Assembly (NCBI RefSeq): GCF_016862095.1
Contig: NZ_BOMH01000039.1
Coordinates: 142,656 to 206,655, forward strand
DNA: 64,000 nt
Direction of reading: 5' to 3'
From: Actinoplanes cyaneus
GTDB lineage: Bacteria > Actinomycetota > Actinomycetes > Mycobacteriales > Micromonosporaceae
The translations under genes were made by a program, and so were the position numbers. Numbering within the stretch: position 1 is the stretch's first letter; each line of letters opens with the position of its first letter. The notes beneath the pieces were generated by a model. That model saw only the letters and a program-made list of their open reading frames with translations. It searched no databases and had not been told where the DNA came from. This document shows, piece by piece, positions 8,518 to 17,900 of this stretch.

Positions 8518-8533
8518 CCGAACACTTGTACGA
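8518..8533 (-). promoter_or_regulatory. LexA (SOS) box 1 upstream of recA
   Basis: The minus strand reads TCGTACAAGTGTTCGG, matching TCGAACANNTGTTCGA at all defined positions except two (A4 to T and the last A to G). It lies about 85 bp upstream of the predicted damage promoter start, a distance more consistent with a second, upstream promoter. Confidence 0.6.
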
Positions 8534-8549
8534 CATCGAGCGACACGCC

Positions 8550-8564
8550 AGAACAAGCGTACGA
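8550..8564 (-). promoter_or_regulatory. LexA (SOS) box 2 upstream of recA
   Basis: The minus strand reads TCGTACGCTTGTTCT, a GTAC-N4-GTTC arrangement with the same A-to-T change as box 1. The two boxes are 31 bp apart, about three helical turns. This copy is weaker and could be a relic. Confidence 0.45.
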
Positions 8565-8572
8565 AAAATGGC

Positions 8573-8773
8573 TCAGCGCAGCCGGGACGGCACCCGATCG
8601 GGGTAGGCGGCCACCACGGCACGCCAGATCGTAATTGTCTCGACACCGTGCGCGATGGCCTCGTCGATGGTGCGGTCACCCAGCTCGGCGAAGGCGTGAT
8701 CGGCCGCGATGCTGCGGGCATAGGCAGCCCCGAACGCCTGTTCAAGGCGCCCCCAGAAGTCCGTCAATCGCAC
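8573..8773 (-). CDS. DUF3046 protein
   Basis: This small acidic protein of 66 aa (MRLTDFWGRLEQAFG at the start, ITIWRAVVAAYPDRVPSRLR at the end) matches the actinobacterial DUF3046 family, which is almost always encoded just upstream of recA. Its function is unknown. The stop lies close to the SOS-type boxes, so those boxes sit between this gene and recA. No transmembrane segment or cysteine is present. Confidence 0.85.
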   Translation of the reverse strand: MRLTDFWGRLEQAFGAAYARSIAADHAFAELGDRTIDEAIAHGVETITIWRAVVAAYPDRVPSRLR

Positions 8774-8905
8774 GCCACGAGCGTACCCACGCCGGTGCGC
8801 ATCGGCTCGTTCCGCGAGAGCCGGCCGAATCTGTTTGTGACGTGTGGCACTTCAAGCCAAGGGCGTCGAAAGGACACGATGCGGCCGCGGCTCATCCCGC
8901 GAATC

Positions 8906-9571
8906 TCAGGCCGCAACCGCCTCGGCGGCGATTTTCAGGTCGTCGACCAGACCCTGATAGGCGATGTCCCGGTTGTCCGCCCGCAGCACGGCTGACGGGT
9001 GGATCGTGGCCAGCGCCTTGATGTCGGCGACCGGGAAGTCCTCCGGGTGCTGGGCCGACCCCGGCCAGGGCATCAGCTGACCGCGGGACCGGTTGACCCG
9101 GAACGAGGGCCCCAGCAGCGCCTTGCCGGCGGTTGCCCCGAGGATCACCACCAGCTCCGGCTTGAGCAGCGAGAACTCGGCGACCAGCCAGGGACGGCAG
9201 GCGGTGATGTGCGCCGGGCCGGGCGACTGATGGATCCGCCTCGACCCGCGCAGCTCGAAACGGAAGTGCTTCACCGCATTGGTGATGTAGAGGTCGGAGG
9301 GGTCGATTCCGGCGTCGTCCACCGCGTCGCGCAGCAGACGTCCGGCCGGGCCGACGAACGGCAGGCCCTTCTGGTCCTCGACGTCGCCGGGCTGCTCGCC
9401 GACGAAAACGATCTTCGCGTTCGGAGCGCCCCGGCCGAAGACCGTCTGCGTCGCAGGCTCGCGCAGCTCACAGCCGTGGCAATCGGCGGCGGCCTGTTTG
9501 AGCTCGTCGATGCTGTCCGGGTGCGGCGGCACCCACTGCTGCGCGCCGGGCGGCGCTCCGGTCCTCGGCAT
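8906..9571 (-). CDS. udgX: UdgX-type uracil-DNA glycosylase (family 4/5-like, Fe-S)
   Basis: This predicted 221-aa uracil-DNA glycosylase belongs to the family whose mycobacterial member becomes covalently trapped on uracil in single-stranded DNA. Motif A is GEQPGD (residues 58-63). The UdgX-specific R-loop is present as GSRRIHQSP (109-117), with His114 aligning to the histidine that bonds to uracil. Cysteines C31, C34 and C125 are candidate Fe-S ligands, and the C-terminal motif is TIHPSAVLR. The R-loop differs from the canonical KRRIH at its first residue (Ser for Lys). It lies 132 bp upstream of the DUF3046-recA block on the same strand. Confidence 0.85.
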   Translation of the reverse strand: MPRTGAPPGAQQWVPPHPDSIDELKQAAADCHGCELREPATQTVFGRGAPNAKIVFVGEQPGDVEDQKGLPFVGPAGRLLRDAVDDAGIDPSDLYITNAVKHFRFELRGSRRIHQSPGPAHITACRPWLVAEFSLLKPELVVILGATAGKALLGPSFRVNRSRGQLMPWPGSAQHPEDFPVADIKALATIHPSAVLRADNRDIAYQGLVDDLKIAAEAVAA

Positions 9572-9606
9572 TCCTCCGTTCTACCCGCGATGGCGGACGT
9601 CACGCC

Positions 9607-9696
9607 GACCGGCCTCACCCGTCCGGAGGATCACCGCATCACGATGCCGCCGACCGGGCTCACCCGTCCAGAAGGTCACCGCATCACGATGCCGCC
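9607..9696. repeat. Two 45-bp direct repeats across the mocR stop codon
   Basis: The units are 9607-9651 and 9652-9696, both ending ATCACGATGCCGCC and differing at only a few positions. The stop codon (9676-9678) lies in the second unit. The 45-bp unit is a multiple of three, so the downstream copy re-encodes the last residues (GIVMR) and a second in-frame TGA, which would matter only on readthrough. Confidence 0.75.
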
Positions 9697-11019
9697 GGCC
9701 GGACGGGCCGCCGCCGTCACCGCCCGCGCCAGGGCGGGAAGATCCGGCACGTCCAGCGGGCTGACCGTGATCCGGACACCGGGCGGCGAGGCGACCCGGA
9801 ACCGGGCGCCCGGCGCCACCGCGTAACCCGCGTCACGCAGAGCGGCGACCGCGTGGGTCTCGTCCGGCACCGGGACCCAGACGTTGATGCCGGCCGCGCC
9901 GGACGCCGGGACGCCGTGCTCGCGGAGCAGGTCGATCAGGGCGGCCCGGCGAGTCCCGTACGACCGGGCGGCTTCCGCGATCCAGCCGGTGACCCCGGCG
10001 TCCCGCCAGAGCCGCAGCAGCAGCCGCTGGGAGACCGTCGACACCCAGCCCGTGCCGATCCGCATCCGGCCGGCGACCCGGGCCACCGACGTCTCGTCGC
10101 CGGCCAGCACGGCGATGCGCAGGTCGGGACCGAACGGCTTCGACGCGGACCGGACGAAGGCCCACCATCTGGTCACCGGGCCGATCACGTGCGGCGGCTC
10201 GACGGCCAGCTCGGCGGCGTGATCATCCTCCACCAGCAGGACCTCCGGATGCTCGGCGAGCAGCCCCCGCAGCTCACCGGCCCGCGCGGCGCTGACCATC
10301 GCGCCGGTCGGGTTCTGCGCGCGCACGGTGATCATCACGGCACGCGCGCCGGCGTGCAGCGCGGCGGCCAGCGACTCCGGCGCCGGCCCCTGATCGTCCA
10401 TCTCGACGGGCAGCACGCGCATGCCCAGCGCGGCGATCAGATCCAGCATGTTCGCCCAGCCCGGATCCTCGACGGCGACCGCGTCACCCGGCCGGAGGTG
10501 GGCGGTGAGCAGGCGCTCGATCGAGTCGAGCGTGCTGCCGGTGACCGTGATCGCCGCCCCCTCGACCGGAACGCCGTGATCGAGCAGACGTGCGCGGGCC
10601 GCCTCGACCAGCTCCGGCATGGTCACCGCGGACGTGTAGCCCTGCGGGGGCCCGATGCTGTCGGCGATCGCGTGCAGAGCCGGCCCCAGCGGTGGCAGAA
10701 GCCGCAGATCCGGCTCACCGGAAGAGAGATCGAGGACATTTGCCGGAACGGCCAGGTGCAGCGCCGACCGTGACGACGCCACCGGGGGCCGGCCCCGGAT
10801 CCGGGTGCCGCGTCGGCCCTCGGTCTCCACGACACCGCGATGCCGCAGCTCCTGATACGCCTTGGCGACCGTGGCCGGACTGACGTGCAGGGCGCCGGCA
10901 AGCACCCGCACGGGCGGCAGCGCGGCGCCGAAGACCCAGTCGCCCCGGACCACACCCGCCTCGATGCTCGCCGAGATCTCGGCGGCGGTCTCCCCACTGA
11001 CCTGATATTGTTCTGCCAC
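9676..11019 (-). CDS. MocR/GntR-family regulator with PLP-dependent aminotransferase domain
   Basis: This 447-aa transcription factor has an N-terminal winged helix (residues about 8-75, including LPPVRVLAGALHVSPATVAKAYQEL) fused to a fold-type I aminotransferase domain. The PLP lysine is probably in VRSASKPFGPD. MocR proteins typically sense PLP or amino-acid adducts and control a divergent metabolic gene. The divergent neighbour here carries a PNPOx-like domain, which suggests a B6-linked signal. The start is GTG at 11019. A CATAAT -10 (11028-11033 on the minus strand) lies so close that the transcript may be leaderless. A 12-bp palindrome overlaps this -10, so autoregulation is likely. Confidence 0.88.
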   Translation of the reverse strand: MAEQYQVSGETAAEISASIEAGVVRGDWVFGAALPPVRVLAGALHVSPATVAKAYQELRHRGVVETEGRRGTRIRGRPPVASSRSALHLAVPANVLDLSSGEPDLRLLPPLGPALHAIADSIGPPQGYTSAVTMPELVEAARARLLDHGVPVEGAAITVTGSTLDSIERLLTAHLRPGDAVAVEDPGWANMLDLIAALGMRVLPVEMDDQGPAPESLAAALHAGARAVMITVRAQNPTGAMVSAARAGELRGLLAEHPEVLLVEDDHAAELAVEPPHVIGPVTRWWAFVRSASKPFGPDLRIAVLAGDETSVARVAGRMRIGTGWVSTVSQRLLLRLWRDAGVTGWIAEAARSYGTRRAALIDLLREHGVPASGAAGINVWVPVPDETHAVAALRDAGYAVAPGARFRVASPPGVRITVSPLDVPDLPALARAVTAAARPAGGIVMR

Positions 11020-11030
11020 AGCACAGATTA

Positions 11031-11042
11031 TGTACTAGTACA
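11031..11042. promoter_or_regulatory. Palindromic operator between mocR and the PNPOx-GNAT gene
   Basis: TGTACTAGTACA is a perfect 12-bp palindrome in the 64-bp divergent intergenic region. It overlaps the predicted -10 of the mocR promoter by three bases and sits upstream of the rightward gene. It is a strong candidate binding site for the adjacent regulator. Confidence 0.6.
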
Positions 11043-11083
11043 AGCTTCAGCGCAACGGGAACAGCGCTACCGGGGAGGTCCTG

Positions 11084-12325
11084 ATGACCGATGTCTACGC
11101 CGCTACCCACCGCACCACAGCGACCCGCACCCGCGAGCGGATGCACTACGAGCGCGACAAGGCACACGCCATTCTCGACGAGGCGTTCGACTGCGCGGTC
11201 GGCTTCGTGGTGGACGGCGAGCCCCGCGTGCTGCCCACTCTGCACGTCCGCGTCGGCGAGACGCTCTATCTGCACGGCTCCACCGGCGGCCGGATGGCGC
11301 TGGCCGCCCGGGGCGACGGCATCCCGGTCTGCGTCAGCGTGACCCTGCTCGACGGCCTGGTCTACGGGCGTTCCCAGTTCCACCACAGCGCCAACTACCG
11401 TTCGGTGGTCGCCCTCGGCGTCGCCCGCCCGGTCACCGACCCGGCGGAGAAGGCCGAGGCCATGCGGGCGCTGGTGGAGAAGACCGGCGCCGGCCGCACC
11501 GCGGAGAGCCGGCCGCCGACGAAGCAGGAGATGGCGCAGACCGGCGTGCTCGCGCTGCCCCTGGCCGAGGTCTCGGTGCGGGCCCGATCCGGCGGGGTGC
11601 TCGACGACGAGACCGACCTCGGCCTGCCGCACTGGGCCGGGGTGCTGCCGATCCACCGCGTCGCCGGCCCGCCGGAGACCGCGCCGGGCGTCGCCGTGCC
11701 GCCGCCGGCCTACCTGCCGGGCAACCCGGCGACCGAGTGGCAGACCCCGGTCCTGCTGGAGGGCCGGCACGTCCGGCTGGAGCCGCTGTCGCCCGCGCAC
11801 GCGCCCGGGATGTTCGAGGCGCTGGACGACGAGGAGATCTGGCGGTACATCCCGATGCCGCAGGCCCGCACCGTGGAGGACGTCGCGGCCGACATCGCCG
11901 AGGTGATCCGCGGGCAGTGGCGCGGCGACCGCTCGGGCTGGGCGCAGGTCGACCCGGCGACCGGCACCGTGATGGGCATCACGACGTTTCACGACGTCGA
12001 CCCCGACCGGCGCACGCTCGGGATCGGGCACACCATGCTCGGTCGCAAGTGGTGGCGTTCCGGGGTCAACACCGAGGCGAAGCTGTTGCTGCTGGAGCGC
12101 GCCTTCGACGTGCTCGGCGCGGTCAAGGTCTTCTGGTACACGGACATTCGCAACGAGCGGTCGCAGCGCGCGATCGCCCGGCTCGGCGCGAGCCGGGACG
12201 GGGTGATCCGCAGCCAGCGGCCGCGGCCCGACGGCAGCCTGCGGGACACCGTGGTGTTCGCGATGACGGCGGACGAGTGGCCGGCCGCGGCTCAGCGTCT
12301 GCGTGACCGCCTCGCCGCAAGTTGA
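11084..12325 (+). CDS. Fusion: pyridoxamine 5'-phosphate oxidase-like domain plus GNAT acetyltransferase
   Basis: This 413-aa two-domain protein has an N-terminal half (about 1-205) that is a split-barrel flavin/PNPOx-like domain (HTTVS-type core: AVGFVVDGEPRVLPTLHVRVG, then LDGLVYGRSQFHHSANYRSV). The C-terminal half (about 225-410) is a RimJ/RimL-like GNAT N-acetyltransferase (VRLEPLSPAHAPGMFEAL, and the acetyl-CoA region GRKWWRSGVNTEAK). A Pro-rich linker (about 205-225) joins them. The ATG at 11084 follows GGGGAGG at a good distance. The substrate is unknown. The divergent MocR regulator and shared palindrome suggest it is the regulated target. The GNAT domain alone could acetylate an amine or an N-terminus. 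Confidence 0.85.
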   Translation: MTDVYAATHRTTATRTRERMHYERDKAHAILDEAFDCAVGFVVDGEPRVLPTLHVRVGETLYLHGSTGGRMALAARGDGIPVCVSVTLLDGLVYGRSQFHHSANYRSVVALGVARPVTDPAEKAEAMRALVEKTGAGRTAESRPPTKQEMAQTGVLALPLAEVSVRARSGGVLDDETDLGLPHWAGVLPIHRVAGPPETAPGVAVPPPAYLPGNPATEWQTPVLLEGRHVRLEPLSPAHAPGMFEALDDEEIWRYIPMPQARTVEDVAADIAEVIRGQWRGDRSGWAQVDPATGTVMGITTFHDVDPDRRTLGIGHTMLGRKWWRSGVNTEAKLLLLERAFDVLGAVKVFWYTDIRNERSQRAIARLGASRDGVIRSQRPRPDGSLRDTVVFAMTADEWPAAAQRLRDRLAAS

Positions 12326-12379
12326 TCAGGCCGGGAAGAGGCGCGACCCGTGCCGGGCGCGTTGTTCGTCGGCTCCGGC

Positions 12380-12452
12380 ATCGAGCCGGCCACCGCCACC
12401 TTGAGCTGACGTCGGTATCGAGTCGGCCACTGCGACTCGAACTGACCTCCGG
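12380..12452. repeat. Two-unit ~37-bp tandem repeat between convergent genes
   Basis: The units at 12380-12416 and 12417-12452 both begin ATCGAG(C/T)CGGCCAC and contain (G/A)CTGAC near the end. The array lies between the fusion-gene stop and the kinase stop. Short stem-loops are possible but no clean terminator was seen. Confidence 0.55.
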
Positions 12453-12467
12453 CCCAGCCTGACGGGG

Positions 12468-14795
12468 TCAATCGCGGGTGAGGCCGGCGGGCGGGGTGTC
12501 GGTGTAGAAGGTGGCGCGAACCATCTCGATCTTGCCGAGCTCGCCGGCCCAGGCCCTCTCGGGAGTGGCCCAGCCCAGGGCATAGGCACGGGCCCCGGCG
12601 ACGAACCACCTGGTGGTGGCGCGGCGGAGCACTCCCGCTGCGGTGCGGTAGCGGTAGTCCCAGTCGGCGGCCGCGTGCAGGAGGTCCACCGGGGAGATCG
12701 TGATCGGTGTGTAGTCGCGGACCCGGCCGGACCGCCGTAACCGGCGCTCCTCGGCCCGGCAGCCCTCCTGCGGGTCGGCCCCGGCGGGACGCGCGACGTC
12801 CAGGCTCAGCACCCGGGCGCCGCGCGGGTCACGGAAGCAGTAGGTGGTGCCGATCCGCTGATACGACCAGCCGTCCGGGACCGGGAGGTGGAATCCGGTG
12901 CCGTCGGTGAAGTACGACCAGCCGGTCTGCAACTCCCAGCCGTTGACCCCCCGGGCGGCGTCCTCCTTCGGGGCGACCGGGACCCGGGACGGCGGGCGCA
13001 CGTCACAGACGACCGGCGAGAAACCGGCCGCCAGCGGCGACGCGGGGACCGACCGCGACGGGGAGGCACGGGAGGGCGACGCCCGCGACAGGGACGAGGA
13101 GACCGACAGCGACGGGGCCGGCGACTTGACCACCTGCGGCGCGGAGTCCTCGCGGGCGATCAGGCGGGCACCCAGCAGGCCGCCCACGACCAGGACCGTC
13201 GCGAGCAGACCGGCGATGACCAGCCGGGTGCGTACCCGGTTCACCGGCCGCTGCCGGCGGGTCCAGCGGCCCGGCGGCGGCTCGTTCGAGTGCAACGGGC
13301 CGGAGACCGGGGACCGGGGTGCGGGGATGGCGCGGAGCAGCACCTGATTGCCCCGGCGCGCGGACGCGCTGGTCGCGGGCTGTCCCGCGGCGGCGGGTGG
13401 CCGGTTCGGGCGAGGCCCGGACGGGCCGGCGCGACTCGGCCCCTGATTCGCTCCGGCGCCACGGTGCGCCCCGGCCCACGTCAGGACGCCGCTCGTGAAC
13501 GTGCCTTCGATGTAGCGGCTCCGGATGAGGTCGTCGCCGCTGCGACCCTCGTCCGGGGAATGCCACCACTCGTCGGAGTCGCCGTCCTTCCCCGATTTCG
13601 CGTCCTCGGCGCCGGGCACGCCGGAATCAGCGGCATGTGAGCGAGCGGCAGCTGATCCAGGGACACCGAACTCCGGAGTCCCGGAGCCCGCGACATCGGA
13701 GCCCGCCGCGCCGGGGCCCGCATCGGAGCCCGCGACGCCGGAGCCGTCATCGGCCGGGCCGGGGCCGGCTTGGACCGGCACGACAGCGGAGGAGATCGCC
13801 CGGACGACGGCCGGAACCGGCAGCGCAGCCGCCAGAGGCTGATCAGACTCGGTCAGATTGGGTGTGTCGAGATCAGCCGTACCGGCCAGTTGCTCGGTGG
13901 TGTCCGCGGCCGGCTCGGCGAGCGGCCGCCGGGTGACCGGCCGGTCGGGGCCCGGGTCACGGGGCGGCCCGGCCGGCTCCTCCCCCAGCACCAGCCGCAA
14001 CTGCCGTTCGGCCTCCGCGGCACTCAGTCGCGCTCCCGGCTCGTACCGGAGAAGCCCCTCCAGGATCGGCGCGAGCGGCCCGGCCCGAAGAGGCGGATCA
14101 GGATCTTCGGTCGCCAGGGCGGCCAGCGTCGCCATCGCGCTGTCCCGGGCGTACGGCGATTGCCCCTCCACCGTCGCGTACAGCGTCGCCCCGAACGACC
14201 ACAGGTCGGACTCGACGGTGGAGGCACCGTCGCGGGCGCGCTCCGGTGACACGTACTGCGGGGAGCCGACGATCAGCCCGGGCGTGGTGATCATGCCGTC
14301 GTCGACGAACGTGGCCAGGCCGAAATCGGTCAGCAGCACGCGGCCGTCGTTGGCAATCAGTACGTTGTGCGGTTTGACGTCGCGGTGCAGCACCCCGGCG
14401 CGGTGGGCCGCGGTCAGCGCGTCCAGCACGGCCAGGCCGATCCGCGCGGCCTCGATCGGCCGGTACGGCCCCTTCGTGGTCAGCACCTGGTAGAGCGACC
14501 GGGACGCGACATACTCCATCACGATCCAGGACAGGCCCTCGGCGTGCACCACGTCGTAGACCCGGACCACGTGCGGATGCGTCAGCCGGGCCGCGCTGCG
14601 TGCCTCACGCAGGGTCCGGCTGTGCAGCCGGTCCTTCTCGGCATCGGACATCCAGTCGGGCGGGACGATCTCCTTGACGGCGACGTCCCGATCCAGCATC
14701 TGATCGCGGGCCAGCCAGACCCGGCCCATTCCCCCGGCGCCGACCGGTTCCAGAAGACGGTACCGGCCTGCGACGAGCATCTGCCTGACCGCCAT
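12468..14795 (-). CDS. Membrane Ser/Thr protein kinase (Pkn/Stk type) with extracytoplasmic domain
   Basis: This Hanks-type kinase has 775 aa. The cytoplasmic kinase domain (about 1-270) has GAGGMG (Gly-rich loop), VAVKE (ATP-binding Lys), HRDVKPHN (catalytic loop) and DFGLA. A disordered Pro/Ala/Gly/Ser linker with repeated GS-A-G motifs follows (about 290-500), then one transmembrane helix (LVIAGLLATVLVVGGLLGARL, about 525-545) and an extracellular Ser/Pro stalk. The outer domain (about 590-775) contains few cysteines and has no PASTA repeats. I chose ATG 14795, preceded by GGGTGG, over an in-frame TTG at 14801. It is divergent from lhr. The external ligand is unknown. Confidence 0.9.
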   Translation of the reverse strand: MAVRQMLVAGRYRLLEPVGAGGMGRVWLARDQMLDRDVAVKEIVPPDWMSDAEKDRLHSRTLREARSAARLTHPHVVRVYDVVHAEGLSWIVMEYVASRSLYQVLTTKGPYRPIEAARIGLAVLDALTAAHRAGVLHRDVKPHNVLIANDGRVLLTDFGLATFVDDGMITTPGLIVGSPQYVSPERARDGASTVESDLWSFGATLYATVEGQSPYARDSAMATLAALATEDPDPPLRAGPLAPILEGLLRYEPGARLSAAEAERQLRLVLGEEPAGPPRDPGPDRPVTRRPLAEPAADTTEQLAGTADLDTPNLTESDQPLAAALPVPAVVRAISSAVVPVQAGPGPADDGSGVAGSDAGPGAAGSDVAGSGTPEFGVPGSAAARSHAADSGVPGAEDAKSGKDGDSDEWWHSPDEGRSGDDLIRSRYIEGTFTSGVLTWAGAHRGAGANQGPSRAGPSGPRPNRPPAAAGQPATSASARRGNQVLLRAIPAPRSPVSGPLHSNEPPPGRWTRRQRPVNRVRTRLVIAGLLATVLVVGGLLGARLIAREDSAPQVVKSPAPSLSVSSSLSRASPSRASPSRSVPASPLAAGFSPVVCDVRPPSRVPVAPKEDAARGVNGWELQTGWSYFTDGTGFHLPVPDGWSYQRIGTTYCFRDPRGARVLSLDVARPAGADPQEGCRAEERRLRRSGRVRDYTPITISPVDLLHAAADWDYRYRTAAGVLRRATTRWFVAGARAYALGWATPERAWAGELGKIEMVRATFYTDTPPAGLTRD

Positions 14796-14913
14796 CGGCA
14801 ACCACCCATCACGTCGGACATCAGGATAATCAGGTACAGACCACCCGCGGAACGACGATCACCCGGGCGCAGCGTGCGGGTTTTTGTCGTACCCCCGGGG
14901 AAGGATGGATGGC

Positions 14914-17900
14914 GTGCGAGAGGTGCTCGATATCTTCGGTCCGGCCACCCGGGAGTGGTTCACGGCCGCGTTCGCCGCGCCCACCGCAGCTCAGGACGGC
15001 GCGTGGCGGGCGATCGGGGCCGGTCGCCACGCGCTCGTGGTCGCCCCCACCGGCTCCGGGAAGACGCTGGCCGCCTTCCTCTGGTCGCTCGACAAGCTGG
15101 CCCGGGAGCCGGTGCCCGAGCAGGTCCGGCGCCGCTGCCGGGTGCTCTACGTGAGTCCGCTGAAAGCGCTGGCCGTCGACGTGGAACGCAACCTGCGCGC
15201 GCCGCTCACCGGCATCCGGCAGGCCGCGGGCCGGCTCGGCCTTCCGCCTCCGGAGATCACCGTCGGGATGCGGACCGGCGACACGCCCGCCGACGAGCGG
15301 CGCGGCTTCGCCCGCACCCCGCCGGACATTCTGATCACCACGCCGGAGTCCCTGTTCCTGCTGCTCACCTCCGCCGCGCGGGAGTCGCTGCGCGGCGTCG
15401 AGACGGTGATCATCGACGAGGTGCACGCGGTCGCGGCCACCAAGCGCGGCGCTCACCTGGCACTCTCGCTGGAGCGGCTGGACGCGCTGCTGGAGCGCCC
15501 CGCGCAGCGGGTCGGGCTGTCCGCGACCGTGCGGCCGATCGAGGAGACCGCGCGGTTCCTCGGTGGCTCCCAGCACGTGGAGATCGTCCGGCCGCCCAGC
15601 GCGAAAACGATCGAGGTGACCGTCCAGGTCCCGGTCGAGGACATGACCCGGCTCGACGAGTCCCCCGCCGACGACCTGGAGGGCGGGCGGCACACGCCGT
15701 CGATCTGGCCGGCCGTCGAGGAGCGGGTGCTCGACCTGATCGAGGCACACCGCTCGACGATCGTCTTCACCAACTCCCGGCGCGGGGCGGAACGGCTCTG
15801 CGCCCGGCTCAACGAGCTGTCCGCCGAGCGCGCTGAGCTGGCTCTTCTCCAGCAGAGTTCCGCCGGTTCCCCGCCAGGGACAGGACCTGACGGCCTACCC
15901 CTCGGGGGTACGACGGAGCCGGGCGGCACCTCGGGCGACCCGCACGGGAATCCGAGTCCCGGCGTGGGCGACGATCTGCATTTCGCGCACGGGCTGGGGC
16001 AGGGCGCCGGCGGGGCGGGCCTCTTGCGTACCGGAAACGGGGTTGGGGGAAACGCCGACCTGGTGGCGCCCGGCGGGCCCGGGCCGGGGGGAATGCCGGC
16101 GCGACGGCGCACGAGTGGCGACGGCGGCATGCCGGCCGCGGTGATGGCGCAGGCCGGAGCGACCACCGGCGCACCACCGGTCGTCGCCCGCGCGCACCAC
16201 GGCAGCGTCTCCCGCGAGGAGCGCAAACAGATCGAGGAGGCGCTGAAGTCCGGCCGGCTGCCGGCCGTCGTCGCCACCTCGAGCCTGGAGCTCGGCATCG
16301 ACATGGGCGCTGTCGACCTGGTCGTGCAGATCGAGGCGCCGCCCACGGTCGCGGCCGGGCTGCAGCGCATCGGCCGGGCCGGGCATCAGGTCGGCGCGGT
16401 CTCGCGGGGCGTCGTGTTCCCGAAACACCGCGGTGACCTGCTGTCCTGCGCCGTCGTCGCGGAACGGATGAGTGCGGGCGCGATCGAGGAGCTGCGGTAC
16501 CCCCGCAATCCGCTCGACGTGCTGGCCCAGCAGGTGGTCGCGATGGTGGCGCTGGACGCGTGGCCGGTCGACGAACTGGCGGCACTGGTCCGGCGGTCCG
16601 CGCCCTTCGCCGAGCTGCCCGAGTCGGCGCTGCACGCAGTGCTGGACATGCTCTCCGGGCGCTATCCGTCAACCGCGTTCGCCGAGTTGCGGCCGCGGCT
16701 GGTCTGGGATCGCGGCACCGATCTGCTCACCGGCCGCCCGGGGGCGCAGCGGCTGGCGGTCACCAGCGGCGGCACCATTCCGGACCGCGGCATGTTCGGG
16801 GTGTTCCTGGCCGGTTCCGAGCGGGCCTCGCGGGTCGGTGAGCTGGACGAGGAGATGGTCTACGAGTCCCGGGTGGGCGACGTCTTCCTGCTCGGCTCGA
16901 CGTCCTGGCGGATCGAGGACATCACGCCCGACCGGGTGCTGGTCTCCCCCGCGCCCGGCGCCCCGGCGCGGATGCCGTTCTGGAAGGGCGACTCCCCGGG
17001 CCGGCCGATCGAGCTGGGCCGGGCGATCGGGGCGCGGCTGCGGGCGCTGGCCAAGGCCGGTGACGAGAAGGCGACGACAGCGCTGCGCGAGTCCGGGCTG
17101 GACGAGTGGGCCGCCGGAAACCTGGTGAGCTACCTGCGCGAGCAGCGCGAGGCCACCCGGCACCTGCCCGACGACCGGACGATCGTGGTCGAGCGGTTCC
17201 GCGACGAGCTGGGCGACTGGCGGATGACCGTGCACTGTGTGCTCGGCGCCAAGGTCAACGCGCCGTGGGCGCTGGCCATCGGCCGCCGGCTCGGCGAGCG
17301 CTACGGGGTGGACGGCCAGGTCATGCCCTCCGACGACGGCATCGTGATCCGCCTGCCGGACACCGCGGAGGAGCCGCCCGGCGCAGACCTGGTCGCCTTC
17401 GACCCGGAGGAGATCGCCCAGATCGTCGAGGAGTCGGTGGGCACCTCGGCGCTGTTCGCGTCCCGGTTCCGGGAGTGCGCGGCCCGCTCGTTGCTGCTGC
17501 CGCGCCGTGACCCGCGCCGACGCCAGCCGCTCTGGCAGCAGCGGCAGCGCTCGGCGCAACTGCTCGACGTGGCGCGCGAGTTCGCCGACTTCCCGGTCAC
17601 CCTGGAAGCGGCCCGCGAGTGCCTGCAGGACGTCTTCGACGTGCCCGGCCTCACCGGGCTGATGCGCGAGATCGGCGGCCGCAAGGTGCGCCTGGTCGAG
17701 ACGGAGACCCCGCGGCCCTCACCGTTCGCACGATCACTGCTCTTCGGCTATGTGGGCGCTTTCCTGTACGAGGGTGACGCGCCCCTGGCCGAGCGCCGCG
17801 CCGCCGCGCTCGCCCTGGACGCGACCCTGCTCGGCGAGCTGCTCGGCCGGGTCGACCTGCGGGAGCTGCTCGACCCGGCGGTGGTCACCGAGACCGAGGC

